Shown here piece after piece: positions 25,890 to 35,800 of a DNA stretch of 64,000 nt. The position numbers and the translations under genes were made by a program. Positions within the stretch are counted from its first letter, which is position 1. Every line of letters begins with the position of its first letter. Below the pieces are notes generated by a model, which searched no databases, was not told where the DNA came from, and was given only the letters and a program-made list of their open reading frames with translations. The stretch comes from Lewinellaceae bacterium (lineage in GTDB: Bacteria; Bacteroidota; Bacteroidia; Chitinophagales; Saprospiraceae), in contig JACJYA010000011.1 of assembly GCA_020636315.1 (NCBI GenBank), positions 1-64,000 of the forward strand. Direction: 5' to 3'.

Positions 25890-26429
25890 ATGCAAATCGA
25901 AACTCCCCGCCTGATCCTTCGCTGGCTGCGGGCAAATGACCTGGAAGACTTCCTGGAATACCGATCAGACCCCACCGTAATGCGTTACCAGTCGATGAGC
26001 CCGATGACGCGGGAAGAGGCGGTTAGCTTCATCCGTAGCCAGTCCGGCAACTCTCTGGACAGGATCGGAGGGTATCAGCAGTTGGGCGTTGAGTTGAAAA
26101 ACGAGGGCAAGCTGATCGGCGACTGCGCCCTGAAACGCACTACTGCCCAGCCGCGTATCGCAGAGCTCGGCTATACCATCAACCGGCGTTTTCAGGGAAT
26201 GGGGTATGCTACCGAGGCCGTCGGGGCACTGGCCGGGCTGCTGTTCTCCAAACTTGATGTGCATAAAGTTGTAGCGTTGGTGGATGTGCGCAACCCCGCT
26301 TCTTTCCGGGTGCTGGAAAAGCTGAATTTCACCCGGGAAGCCCACCTCCGTAAAAGCTATTTTGATGATGTGGATGGCGACTGGTTCGATGAGTACTGGT
26401 ACGGGCTGCTGAAGGAGGAGTGGGGGTAG
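25890..26429 (+). CDS. GNAT N-acetyltransferase (RimJ/RimL type)
   Basis: A 179-residue protein of standard GNAT length. The N-terminus TPRLILRWLRANDLEDF is typical of the RimJ/RimL branch; the acetyl-CoA-binding motif A is INRRFQGMGYATEAVGAL, followed by KVVALVDVRNPASFRVLEKLNF. Members acetylate N-termini of ribosomal proteins, amino sugars or antibiotics; the substrate here is not predictable. It stands alone, with a repeat-rich spacer downstream. Confidence 0.9.
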   Translation: MQIETPRLILRWLRANDLEDFLEYRSDPTVMRYQSMSPMTREEAVSFIRSQSGNSLDRIGGYQQLGVELKNEGKLIGDCALKRTTAQPRIAELGYTINRRFQGMGYATEAVGALAGLLFSKLDVHKVVALVDVRNPASFRVLEKLNFTREAHLRKSYFDDVDGDWFDEYWYGLLKEEWG

Positions 26430-26766
26430 GGGAAAGGTGGAAAGGGGGAAAAGTGTAAAGGTGTAAAAGGTGTAAGTGAGTTGGAACCGAGAGAGAGGGA
26501 TAGTTCAATTTAGTGTGGGGATAGTTCAATTAAGTGTGTCCGCGTTAAGCTAACCCGCTGGTTTCCAGGGCAACGAGGAACTCAGAAACCAGGAACTATG
26601 AAGAGTCCCAACAAGGAACCCAGGAACCAGAAACTATGAACAGTGAGTTGGAACCCTATTCTTTTACACGCTTTTCGGCTGCCTAAAGTATCGGCAAATT
26701 TGAGCCGGTTAAAAATGTCTTATAGTTTGAATATCAAAGTTTTAAATGTCCTAAAATCCAATTGCC
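26430..26766. repeat. Repeat-rich spacer after the GNAT gene
   Basis: Contains GTGTAAAGGTGTAAAAGGTGT repeats (about 26455-26475), a 20-bp direct repeat GGGATAGTTCAATT[T/A]AGTGTG twice (26498-26517, 26518-26538), reminiscent of multi-repeat transposon ends, and the word GCTAACCCGCTGGTTTCCAG (26549-26568), whose perfect complement lies at 41648-41667. GGAACCAGGAACTATGAA-like words repeat in 26575-26640. No gene. Confidence 0.7.
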
Positions 26767-28452
26767 ATGAATAAAAAATGTCTTGTACTCATCCTGTTTT
26801 TCGCGATGTTTTCACAAGTTGCGTTTACCCAAAGCGCCCGTTTCCATCCCCGTCAGCTTATCCTGAAACTGAAACCCGGGGAGGATTTTTCTGTGACAGA
26901 AGGCGCCTGTGAGACCGGCCTGGCTGCGATAGACGCAATCAGTAAGGAAATGGGAGCTGTAGCCGTGGAGCAATTTATCAAAAGCAGGCCTCAGTTGGCC
27001 CGCCGCGCGCGGCCCAACACCAACCTGGTTTTGTTGCTGCGGTTCGGGCAGGATATTGATGCAGAGGCGGCTGCAGAGCGTTATATGGCCACCGGCCTGG
27101 TGGAATACGCCGAACCCAACTACATCGGCCACGGTGGCGGCGCCGATGGGCTGGTGCCGAATGACCCGTTCTATTTCCGGCAGTGGGGTTTGAAGAATGA
27201 CGGTAGTTTTGACGCGGCCAGCGTGGCGGGGGCCGATATCAATATAGAACCCGCATGGGAAATTACCCGGGGGAACCCCGACAACCTCATCGCCGTCCTG
27301 GACAGTGGCACCCGCCTGGGGCATCCGGAATTTAACGGGCGCCTCTGGCAAAATACGGCCGAGATCCCTGGCAACGGGGTGGATGACGACCAGGATGGTT
27401 ACATCGATGACGTGCAGGCCTGGGATTTCGTCAACAACGATAATGAACCCGCCGATGACCATGGCCATGGCTCCAACGTCTCCGGCATCATGGCGGCCAC
27501 CGGCAACAACGGGATTGGCTATGCCGGGATAGACTGGGAAAGCCAGGTGATGATCTGCAAGATACTGAATAACCAGAACAGCGGTTATTATTCCTGGTGG
27601 ACGGAGGCGATTTATTACGCTGTTGACCACGGGGCCAGTGTGATCAACATGTCGGTCGGAGGGCAGAGTTACTCTTCCGCTATGGAGCAGGCGGTGAATT
27701 ATGCCTATGACAATAATGTGGTGGTCGTGGCCTGCATGATGAATACCAACGAAAGCACGCCGTTCTATCCGGCCGCTTACGCCGCTACCATTGCTGTCGG
27801 CGCTACCGGGACCGACGATGTTCGGGCCGTACCCTTTTTCTGGAGCAATACCAGCGGCAGCAATTATGGCTCCCATATAGACCTGGTGGCCCCGGGCAAT
27901 TACATGTACGGGCTGGACGATGCTTCCAATACGAATTACAACAGCTACTGGGGCGGCACCTCTCAGGCTTCTCCCCTGGTGGCGGGGGTAGCTTCTCTCA
28001 TGAAAGGGCTGTCGCCCGGCCTGGACGTGGAAACAATACGTTCCATCCTCCGCAATACGGCCGATGATGAGGTCGGTAACCCCGCCGAGGATATTCCCGG
28101 CTGGGACATTTACTACGGCGCCGGCCGCCTCAATGCCTTCAACGCCCTGGAGTTATTGAACAATATGGTTGGCCTGGAAAACAGCCCGCCCGCTTTTGGA
28201 ACGGTAAAGCTATATCCCAATCCGGCCATGCCGGGAGAGCCCATTATGCTGGAAGCCCGGGTGGAAAGGCCACAGGAGGCTCAACTCACGATACGGAATG
28301 GCCTTGGCCAGCAACTGTATTCGGGCAGATTGTGGCTGGACGGCTATACTTTGCTGCCGCTGCCGGTAGGCCTTCCGGCCGGGTTGCACTGGGCCAGCCT
28401 CACAAATGATGAGGGAGAGCAGGTGAGCCGGAAGATACTCCTGGGCAGATAG
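26767..28452 (+). CDS. Subtilisin-family serine peptidase with T9SS sorting domain
   Basis: A 561-residue exported S8 peptidase. Signal peptide 1-21; a propeptide to about residue 125; the catalytic domain ~130-475 with Asp179 (VLDSGTRLGHPEF), His234 (DDHGHGSNVSG) and Ser399 (GGTSQASPLVAG). The C-terminal ~80 residues (LYPNPAMPGEPI ... LPAGLHWASL ... SRKILLGR) are a type A sorting domain for the type IX secretion system, so the enzyme should be secreted or attached to the surface. Substrate unknown. The oxyanion Asn region reads ACMMNTNESTPFYPA rather than the common AAGN, a mild oddity. Confidence 0.92.
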   Translation: MNKKCLVLILFFAMFSQVAFTQSARFHPRQLILKLKPGEDFSVTEGACETGLAAIDAISKEMGAVAVEQFIKSRPQLARRARPNTNLVLLLRFGQDIDAEAAAERYMATGLVEYAEPNYIGHGGGADGLVPNDPFYFRQWGLKNDGSFDAASVAGADINIEPAWEITRGNPDNLIAVLDSGTRLGHPEFNGRLWQNTAEIPGNGVDDDQDGYIDDVQAWDFVNNDNEPADDHGHGSNVSGIMAATGNNGIGYAGIDWESQVMICKILNNQNSGYYSWWTEAIYYAVDHGASVINMSVGGQSYSSAMEQAVNYAYDNNVVVVACMMNTNESTPFYPAAYAATIAVGATGTDDVRAVPFFWSNTSGSNYGSHIDLVAPGNYMYGLDDASNTNYNSYWGGTSQASPLVAGVASLMKGLSPGLDVETIRSILRNTADDEVGNPAEDIPGWDIYYGAGRLNAFNALELLNNMVGLENSPPAFGTVKLYPNPAMPGEPIMLEARVERPQEAQLTIRNGLGQQLYSGRLWLDGYTLLPLPVGLPAGLHWASLTNDEGEQVSRKILLGR

Positions 28453-28535
28453 GAGAGAAAGCGTTATATTGAACTCCGGAAAACCACTAGTGCCCGTGGC
28501 GCTAGTGCGGCTAGATCTTAACTACAATCATTGCT

Positions 28536-29771
28536 ATGTTACGCTCCCTGATCCTTATTCTCAGCTTAGTTCCACTGGCACTGGCGGGCCAACCCATTGA
28601 AATGTCCGTCTCTTCCCGCCTGGCCAACGACCCGGCTTCAACGGCTATTCTGGTCAGCAACCAATATGGCGTTTTGAGATATTACAAAATTCTGGAAGAA
28701 GAACTGCAGGAGGATTTTTCCGTTACCGTTAACCGGCGCCTGGGGGAAGAGCTCTCCCTGACCTTGGTCAGAGCTGTTGAAGACAATGGGTTCTTTGCCT
28801 TTGAGAACGCCACCTATTGCGGACTGTCTGATGGGGCCCATATTGACAGGGTGAATGAGGAAGAGGAGGAGGGCGCGAGGGTTTTCCGGCAGGTGGAAAT
28901 ATTTGTGGACGGCGTGAATGCGGTGGAAGAAGTTGTGGCTACCGGGCCGGTGGCTATGGAACCCATTTACCGGATCATCGGCGGCCGGTTGTTCGTTGCC
29001 TTCTCGGCGCCACCCTACAACGGCATGCTGTTGCTCTTTAAGGTCAATGAGGAGGAGAATTACCGGTACTTCTATACGCCGCTGGGAGAGGAAAGCCTTT
29101 TTGAACTGGCCCTTCCTGATCTCAAAACCGACCTCACCGAACACAGGGTCAACCTTCCGAAAGACGGCGAGTGGAAAGGGAGCATTCAGGCCTACGACGG
29201 CAATTCCGGCCAGTATTTCTGGGTGTATAACAGTGATCAAATGCTCAGAGCGGCCAAGGAACCATTTATTACTGCATACATTCCGGGTGAGGTGCCGCCG
29301 GCCCAATATGAGTTGCAGCTGTCCAGCACCGGCCCCGATGGCTTTGCTTATTATGGCCGTTATAAAACCCTGCCCTCCCAACTGGAGGATTTTTTCTTTG
29401 ACCCTCTGTTTGTGGAGAACCAGAGCAAGGCCTTCCGCTTTAAAGTGACGGAAGAGGAAGTAGGGCAGTTCTACGAAGTGGACTATGTTTACGAGGCGGG
29501 GCGGGGAATTCCCGATTCCCGCTGGAAGATATTCGGCGCAGTAAGCCGGCCCGCCGATGTCGATTTCATTCTTCCCGATATACCCGAGGATCTCAATGCC
29601 CTGCTTCCTTCCCTGGACCGCTTGCTGGAACCAACGACGGCGGTAAAGCGCATGCTGCGCTGTACTCAGGAGTGCGATTACGACTTCAGCAAGAAACCAT
29701 ACCTTCTGGAGAGTAAGGAATGGCGGATGGAGCATGGCGTGCAGGCCAGAAGCCAGCAGACGGAGTTTTGA
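28536..29771 (+). CDS. Exported protein of unknown function
   Basis: A 411-residue protein with a signal peptide (MLRSLILILSLVPLALA, cleavage before GQP). No domain is recognised. The mature protein is acidic, with many short beta-like segments (FFAFENATYCGLSDGAHI; SIQAYDGNSGQYFWVYNS; FAYYGRYKTLP) and a Cys pair at the C-terminus (CTQEC). It lacks a sorting domain. It follows the subtilase by 83 bp on the same strand and could share its transcript; a functional link is not shown. Confidence 0.65.
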   Translation: MLRSLILILSLVPLALAGQPIEMSVSSRLANDPASTAILVSNQYGVLRYYKILEEELQEDFSVTVNRRLGEELSLTLVRAVEDNGFFAFENATYCGLSDGAHIDRVNEEEEEGARVFRQVEIFVDGVNAVEEVVATGPVAMEPIYRIIGGRLFVAFSAPPYNGMLLLFKVNEEENYRYFYTPLGEESLFELALPDLKTDLTEHRVNLPKDGEWKGSIQAYDGNSGQYFWVYNSDQMLRAAKEPFITAYIPGEVPPAQYELQLSSTGPDGFAYYGRYKTLPSQLEDFFFDPLFVENQSKAFRFKVTEEEVGQFYEVDYVYEAGRGIPDSRWKIFGAVSRPADVDFILPDIPEDLNALLPSLDRLLEPTTAVKRMLRCTQECDYDFSKKPYLLESKEWRMEHGVQARSQQTEF

Positions 29772-29796
29772 GGGTAGGCGCAACTCGCCGTATTCT

Positions 29797-30537
29797 TCAC
29801 AACAAGGCCTTCGTAGCGATCAGATATCCAAAATTCCGGTTCACGGCCGTGGGGCAATGGGTGAATTTGGCGATCTCAAAGCCATGAGCCCGGAGGTGGC
29901 GCGCCAGCGTCAGGCCGGTATGGTCCTGCCGTTTCAGGTCGTGAAATTCTATGGAAATAGTTGTAATGCGGTCGAGCAGGGCGGCGCCGGCTTCCAGGAT
30001 GATGGGGTACTCGGCGCCTTCGCAGTCGAGTTTCAGGAAATCGGCCTCTTCAATGTCCTGTTCCTGGAGGAGGGTGTCGAGGGTGATGCTGCGCACCTTT
30101 TCCGTTTCCACCGGGCCGTCGCCTTCCCGAAAGAGAGAGTGGTTTTCGGGGCGCCCCAGGTACAGGTCGGCCTCACCGGATTGGTCGGCGATAGCGGCGC
30201 GGATGGGATAGACGTTCTCCACTTTGCTGTCCCTGATGTTTCTGCGCAGGATATTGTAATTGTGCTGGGAAGGCTCTACGGCAATAATGGTGGCCTCCGG
30301 GCCGGCATTGAGAGAGGCGAATATGGAAAAGTAGCCGAAATGAGCACCGACATCCACGATGACTGCCTCTTCATACAAGGGAAAATAGTCGGCATAAATG
30401 CGGTTGGCGAATACTTCGCGCAGAACGGGCAGCCCTTTGCGCTGCATCCGGTAATTGAGTTCTATACCGTTTGCCCGGCAGATGCGCCGGAATGCCGAGC
30501 GGTTGCCGCCCAGCAAGCCCCATAATTTTTGTACCAT
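29797..30537 (-). CDS. FkbM-family methyltransferase
   Basis: A 246-residue cytoplasmic SAM-dependent methyltransferase. Residues ~60-210 carry the FkbM pattern: motif I VIVDVGAHFGYFSIFAS, then IIAVEPSQHNYNILRRNI, ITLDTLLQEQDIEEADFLKLDCEGAEYPIL and ISIEFHDL. Family members O-methylate sugars or polyketides, often in surface polysaccharide clusters. No glycan genes are adjacent, so the substrate is unknown. It converges with the preceding exported-protein gene. Confidence 0.88.
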   Translation of the reverse strand: MVQKLWGLLGGNRSAFRRICRANGIELNYRMQRKGLPVLREVFANRIYADYFPLYEEAVIVDVGAHFGYFSIFASLNAGPEATIIAVEPSQHNYNILRRNIRDSKVENVYPIRAAIADQSGEADLYLGRPENHSLFREGDGPVETEKVRSITLDTLLQEQDIEEADFLKLDCEGAEYPIILEAGAALLDRITTISIEFHDLKRQDHTGLTLARHLRAHGFEIAKFTHCPTAVNRNFGYLIATKALL

Positions 30538-30647
30538 GTGCGGTTGTTTATCAGGCTAAAAATACAAAAGTACAGGAATCAACTCCACCAAATTGCAGCT
30601 CTGAGGGATCTTGGTTGTACTTACAATAAGTACAACCTCGCATTTTA

Positions 30648-31093
30648 GTGCTATTTATAAGACTAAAGCTGAAATGCGGCAATCCGGATTATGGGCAGGA
30701 CATATTCAGCACCGGTAATTATGACGCCTGGCTGAATTCCATCACTGATAACCTCGTACTCAGCGCTCTCTCCAATCCAGGTTTGATGCCAGTATGGGAA
30801 CTGTGTGAAACCAGCGCCCGCAGGCAGGAAGTGGAAGAAGCATTCCAGCAATACGCTTCCGGCTTTGAACTGCCATCTATTGTTACGGACGCCAAACCTG
30901 CCATTACCGAAATACTGATCAGATCCGGGCACAGGAGAACCTGAATGAGGGCGCCGGCGCCGGCGACCCGGAATTGTACTTGTGTTTTAAAAAGGGCCTC
31001 AGTGAGAATCCGGCCAGGTCCAATCCGGGTAAAACAATTAAGTTAAATCTTTCCCCCAACAGAAGCAAGGGTGAAAATCACCGGCCCACCTGA
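30648..31093 (+). pseudogene. Truncated MACPF-type protein remnant
   Basis: The frame 30648-30944 encodes ~85 residues highly similar to residues ~265-350 of the downstream MACPF protein (TGNYDAWLNSITDNLVLSAL; LMPVWELCETSARRQEVEEAFQQYA). After a deletion and frame change it continues from ~30932 to the stop at 31093 as ENLNEGAGAGDPELYLCF, matching that protein's C-terminus. The N-terminal ~265 residues and ~70 internal ones are missing. The internal deletion lies between two NLNEG repeats. A decayed paralog, not a functional gene. Confidence 0.85.
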
Positions 31094-31189
31094 GCGATTT
31101 CATTGAATAATAGGTGTAAAAAGGTATTGATTGTCTAAGTTGGACACTGCGTCGGGAAAAAGTTTTTTTCCAAATAAAAACCTAAGATT

Positions 31190-32659
31190 ATGAAAAACCC
31201 ACTAACCAGCACCATTGGCCTTTTTCTGTGGGTTATGGGAGTGGCAATCGTTTTGGCCTTCTCTGCCTGCGAAAAGGATAAAGTTGAACCCGAACCCCTT
31301 AATGTGGCGGTTTTGCCTGGGGTTGATTACCTGGGCCGCGGCTACGATGCCTTCGGCGAATTTGCATCTGCCGATGAACTGAAAGCAACTTTGCTCGATT
31401 TTAACCAGTACAAAAAAGTGTCGGCAGGTGATAAAGAGTACAAGATACCCGAAGAAGCGGAGATGCAATATCTGGATGAGAACACTTTCCAGGTTCTTGT
31501 GGGAGAAACCGTTGAAGCGTTCCAGAACAACCGGATGGAGTCGGTAGGCCTGAGCACCGGTTACCCGTTTTTCAGCGATGAGGTTACGGCCAACTTCCAG
31601 GCAGCTCATTACCGGACAAGGGAATATGCTTTCGCCCAGGTGAGCAATACGGTGAACCGCTGGGCTATATCCCTGCCTCATGATGCCGGCCTGCTGAGGG
31701 CCATGCTCACTGAGGAGGCAAAATCGGACCTGGCCAACCTATCGCCCACGGCCCTTTTCACCAAATACGGCACCCATTTGCTGACGGCCGCAAATGTCGG
31801 TATCCGGGCCGACTACTACGTCGCTGCCGAGCAGGGCATTACCACCCAACTCAACCTTGCCGTGGCAGCGGAGGTATCCCTCAAAGCCAGCCTGGGATTG
31901 ATCGGCCTGAATGGAGAGCAACAGCAAATGGTAACGGCCCTCCGGGAGCACTCCTACATCGGGGTCAAAACCCGGGGAGGAAGCCAGGAATGCGGAAAGA
32001 ACATTTTCACTCAGGGTTATTATCAGGACTGGTTGAATTCAGCCGATGATAACCTTACCCTCAGCGCCCTGCCCAACCCCAGCCTGATGCCGGTCTGGAA
32101 CCTGTGCGAGAGCAGCTCCCGGAAGGCGGAGTTGGAGGAGGCTTTCCAACAGTATGCCGCCGGCCACGGGCTGCCGGGTATCGTTACCAACGCCAGGGCC
32201 AGCATTACGGAAATCCTTATTAAATCCGGCATTCATGATAATCCTTATTACTATCAGGAGGCAGGCTATAAGGTAATCCCCGAGAACCTGAATGAGGGGA
32301 ACAACGGCGATTATGTATTCCTGATGTATAAAGAAGGGCTGGATGTGGAAGAAAGCATTAACGAACTGGCCACCGTCAGCGGGGTAGGGGCCACCGCGCC
32401 CGCCGGCTGGTTCCGGATCACGGCCAACCTGAATGAAGGGACCGGCTCGGGTGACCCGGAGATCTATCTGTGTTACAAAAAGGCGTTCAGTGATAACCCG
32501 GTCCGGCAACTTAAGGTCCTGAAAGGGGAGGATCCCCCACTTCCTTCTGGATTTGAAGTGGTGAAGAACTTTTACTACGGCAATAATCAAAACCTCAACC
32601 ACGGTGCGGGAGGAGAAGCCCTCTACCTGGCTTTTTCCAGAAATGAATCGCAGCCGTGA
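31190..32659 (+). CDS. MACPF-domain lipoprotein
   Basis: A 489-residue lipoprotein (lipobox LAFSAC). Residues ~50-330 resemble the membrane attack complex/perforin domain: the signature is YGTH at 193-196 followed by LLTAANVGIRADYYV, with flanking helices that would form the membrane-inserting hairpins. The C-terminal ~120 residues contain two NLNEG repeats and LYLAFSR/IYLCYKK, like a beta-prism membrane-binding (MABP-like) domain. Bacteroidota MACPF proteins can be pore-forming toxins against related strains (BSAP proteins) or surface proteins. Here antagonism is inference. A decayed partial paralog lies 100 bp upstream, showing local duplication. Confidence 0.85.
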   Translation: MKNPLTSTIGLFLWVMGVAIVLAFSACEKDKVEPEPLNVAVLPGVDYLGRGYDAFGEFASADELKATLLDFNQYKKVSAGDKEYKIPEEAEMQYLDENTFQVLVGETVEAFQNNRMESVGLSTGYPFFSDEVTANFQAAHYRTREYAFAQVSNTVNRWAISLPHDAGLLRAMLTEEAKSDLANLSPTALFTKYGTHLLTAANVGIRADYYVAAEQGITTQLNLAVAAEVSLKASLGLIGLNGEQQQMVTALREHSYIGVKTRGGSQECGKNIFTQGYYQDWLNSADDNLTLSALPNPSLMPVWNLCESSSRKAELEEAFQQYAAGHGLPGIVTNARASITEILIKSGIHDNPYYYQEAGYKVIPENLNEGNNGDYVFLMYKEGLDVEESINELATVSGVGATAPAGWFRITANLNEGTGSGDPEIYLCYKKAFSDNPVRQLKVLKGEDPPLPSGFEVVKNFYYGNNQNLNHGAGGEALYLAFSRNESQP

Positions 32660-32670
32660 GCGAAATGAAA

Positions 32671-32720
32671 AGACTTGACAAGTTTTCTCCGGGGCAACTC
32701 CCCGAAAACTTGTCAAGTCT
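32671..32720. terminator. Palindromic bidirectional terminator candidate
   Basis: AGACTTGACAAGTTTTC (32671-32687) pairs perfectly over 17 bp with 32704-32720, and the loop itself contains GGGG/CCCC. It lies in the gap between the convergent MACPF and tricorn genes. There is no long U-tract on either side, so termination is inferred from position and stem strength. Confidence 0.6.
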
Positions 32721-32809
32721 GTTGCATTTAAGAGGATGGCCGGACACAATTATTTGTGTATTGGAATTTAAAGGGGCCCTTCATGTCATAGGAGCAGTTC
32801 ATGGAGGAA

Positions 32810-32840
32810 AACCTTTGAGGTTTCCGAAACCTCAAAGGTT
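32810..32840. terminator. Second palindrome in the same convergent gap
   Basis: AACCTTTGAGGTTT (32810-32823) and AAACCTCAAAGGTT (32827-32840) form a perfect 14-bp stem with a 3-nt CCG loop, 18 bp from the stop codon of the tricorn gene on the minus strand. Likely the terminator of that gene or a REP-like unit. Confidence 0.6.
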
Positions 32841-32857
32841 GAAATTCCTGTAATTTC

Positions 32858-35800
32858 CTACGGCCGGGCCTGTTCCAGCTGCCGGAGCAGTTCTTTCACT
32901 GCTGCTTCCAGTTGCTGGTCCTCGCCTTTGCTGACGACGCCGGGTTCGTTCGGCACTTTAATATCCGGCTCCAGTTGGTTGTTTTCCAGGTATTCTCCAT
33001 CGTTGGTCACCACGCCCACCTGGGGGATGCCAAAGATGAGGTCGCCGGTGTGCAGGCGTTCCCACCATACGGCGGTAGCTGTTCCCGGTACGGGCATGCC
33101 AATGAGCTTGCCGATGCCGAGAGCCTTATAGGCGTAGGGGAACATGTGGGCGTCCGAATAATTGCTTTCGCTCATTAGCACAACCGAAGGCTTGTACCAC
33201 TTTGACATGGGTTCGCTGCCGAGGTCCTGCCCGCGGGGCATCATCGTCACGTATTTCTGGCCGCTGAGGAAGGTGGCGAGGTTGTCGTGCAGCCAGCCGC
33301 CGCCGTTGAAACGGGTGTCAACGATCAGGGCTTCCTTGTTGGCGTGGCGCCCGAGCACTTCCTCATAAACGGTCCGGTAGCTGTCGTCATTCATTCCCCG
33401 GACGTGTACATAGCCGATGCGGCCTCCGGAGAGTTCTTCCACCGCCTTCCGGCAGTTCTCCACCCAGCGCTGGTAGCGCAATTCACTTTCTTCTCTGAGA
33501 GAAATGGGCTTGACGACCTCCTCCCAGCGTTCTTTGCCGGCCGGATCGTAGAGGGAGAGGAGCGTGTTTTTATCCGCCTTGCGGTTGAGCAGCTGGTACG
33601 GGTTGGTTTGAGGAGTAATGGCCTGGCCGTCGATCTTTTCAATGACCACTCCGGCTTTTATTTTGGAATCTTCTTTGACCACCGGGCTTTTGTCCATCAC
33701 TTCGGTGATTTTCAGCCCATTCCCTTCGTAATCATAGTCGTAGAACAGCCCCAGAGCTGCCGTTTCGTCTCCTTCCTCGTTTTCCGGGCGGTAGCGGGCG
33801 CCGGTGTGGGAGGCATTCAGTTCCCCCAGCATTTCGCTGAGCATATCGGCGAAATCGTGGTCGTTGTTGATGTGGGGAAGGAAACGCGCGTAGGCTTTTT
33901 TGTAATATTCCCACTCCACATCGTGCAGGCTTACTTTGTAGAATTTCTTTTCGACCTGCCGCCAGACGTGCTCGAAGAGATAGGCCCGTTCAGAAGGTTC
34001 CTGCAGGACCATTTCCCCGTTGATGCCGATGGGCTTGGCCTCGGCGGATTCGATCTCGACTTTCTTGATCTGCCCGTCGGCCAGCACAAAGATGTTCTTC
34101 TCTTCCTTATCGACGATAAACTCACTGGGCGATTTGCTGTCCAGTTTGGTTAGCTTTTTAGTCTCCTTGGTTCTGAGATCGGTCTGCCAGATGTCGTATC
34201 CCTTTTCAAATTTGGTGAGGTAGAACAGCTTCTCGCCATCTTTGGTGACGTAGGCGTCCGCCATTCGGGAAGAGTGGATGGTCAGGCGTGCTTTGCGGTC
34301 CTCGATGCCGTCCAGTTCTATCTTCACCGGTTTGATCTCTTTTTCTTCCTCTTTCTTTTCTTCTTCTTTGCTTTCCTCTTTTTTCGCTTCCTTCTCTTTT
34401 TCTTTCATCAACTTGTACTCTTCCTCATCCATGGTAAACTTGTCGTAAGCCTCCTGGGTGAAGAACATGGCGTAGGCATCGGCTTCACTACCGCGGCCGG
34501 AGTGGTTCTGCATGCCGTCGCGGTCGGAGAACCAGAGCATCATCTGGCCGTCCATCATCCATTTGGGGCGCCCGGCGCCGTAGCCGCTTTTGGTGAGGTT
34601 GACGGGTTCTTTTCCTCCTTCGGCGCTCACCAGCCCTGCCTGGCTGAGCCACTGTTTGGGCTGGAGGAATTCCACCAGGAACCACTTGCCGTCCGGTGAC
34701 CACTCGTAGTACTGGTCGCCGTCGGAGTAGGAGTAGTTTTTATCGCCGCTGAGGATGGTGCGCGTCTCTTTGCTTTCCAGGTTAATGACTTTCAACGTTG
34801 TCCGTTCCTCCAGGTAGGCCATTTCCTTGCCGTCGGGAGAGTAGGCGGGCTGGAATTCCTCGGCCGGGCTGTTCACAACGGGCTTTTCATCGATGAGGGT
34901 GGCGTTGAAGAAATAGGGTTCTTCATCGCGGTGGATGGAAGCCTGATAGACATTCCAGCTCCCGTCCCGTTCGCCGGCATAGGCCAGGGAGCGGCCATCG
35001 GGGCTGAAGCTTACCGAGCGCTCCTGTTCGGGCGTGTTGGTGATGCGGCGGGTAGTGCCTTCCGCCACTGAAGCTACAAAGACCTCGCCCCGGTGGATGA
35101 AGGCCATTTCCTTGCCGTTGGGGGAGAGGGCCATCTCGGAAATGTCGCTGTTCACCTTTACGGTCTGGGCATCGTTGTACCGGTCGCCGGTAGCGATCTT
35201 TACGGCCACTTTCTGAGGTTCCTGTCCTTCCTTCATGGTATAGATCTCGCCGTTGAAGTGGAAGCAGAGGGTGCCGTCGTTGCTGACAGTGAGATAGCGC
35301 ACCGGATTTTTCTCAAAATGGGTTAGCTGCTTTCGATTGGCCGGCGCGTCCAGAGGCATGCGGAACACGTTGAAATCTCCGCCCTCTTCACTGAGGTAGT
35401 AGATGTCCTTTTCCCCGGGGGCGAAGACGGGGTTGCGGTCTTCTCCCTCGAAGTCCGTCAGTTGCTTATAGCTGTCCGCCTTGATGTCATAGAGCCATAC
35501 ATCCCTGGTCACGGAAGAAGTGTGGTGTTTTCGGAATTCATCCTCATAGCCTTTACGGTCGTGGTAAACGAGCAGGTTGCCGTCTGAGCTCATGCGGGTA
35601 TCGAGAGCGGGCACCGGCAGGGCCTGCTTTGGCATGCCTCCGTCCACAGGTATCAGGTAGAGTTCCGGCAGCACCCCGGACGGGAACTGCACATTGGAGG
35701 CGATGTCCAGGCGGGAGGAGGTGAACAGGATGGACTGTCCGTCGGCGGTAAACCCGGAGGGGTAGTCGCCGGCGGAGTGGTAGGTCAGGCGCTTTGCCGG

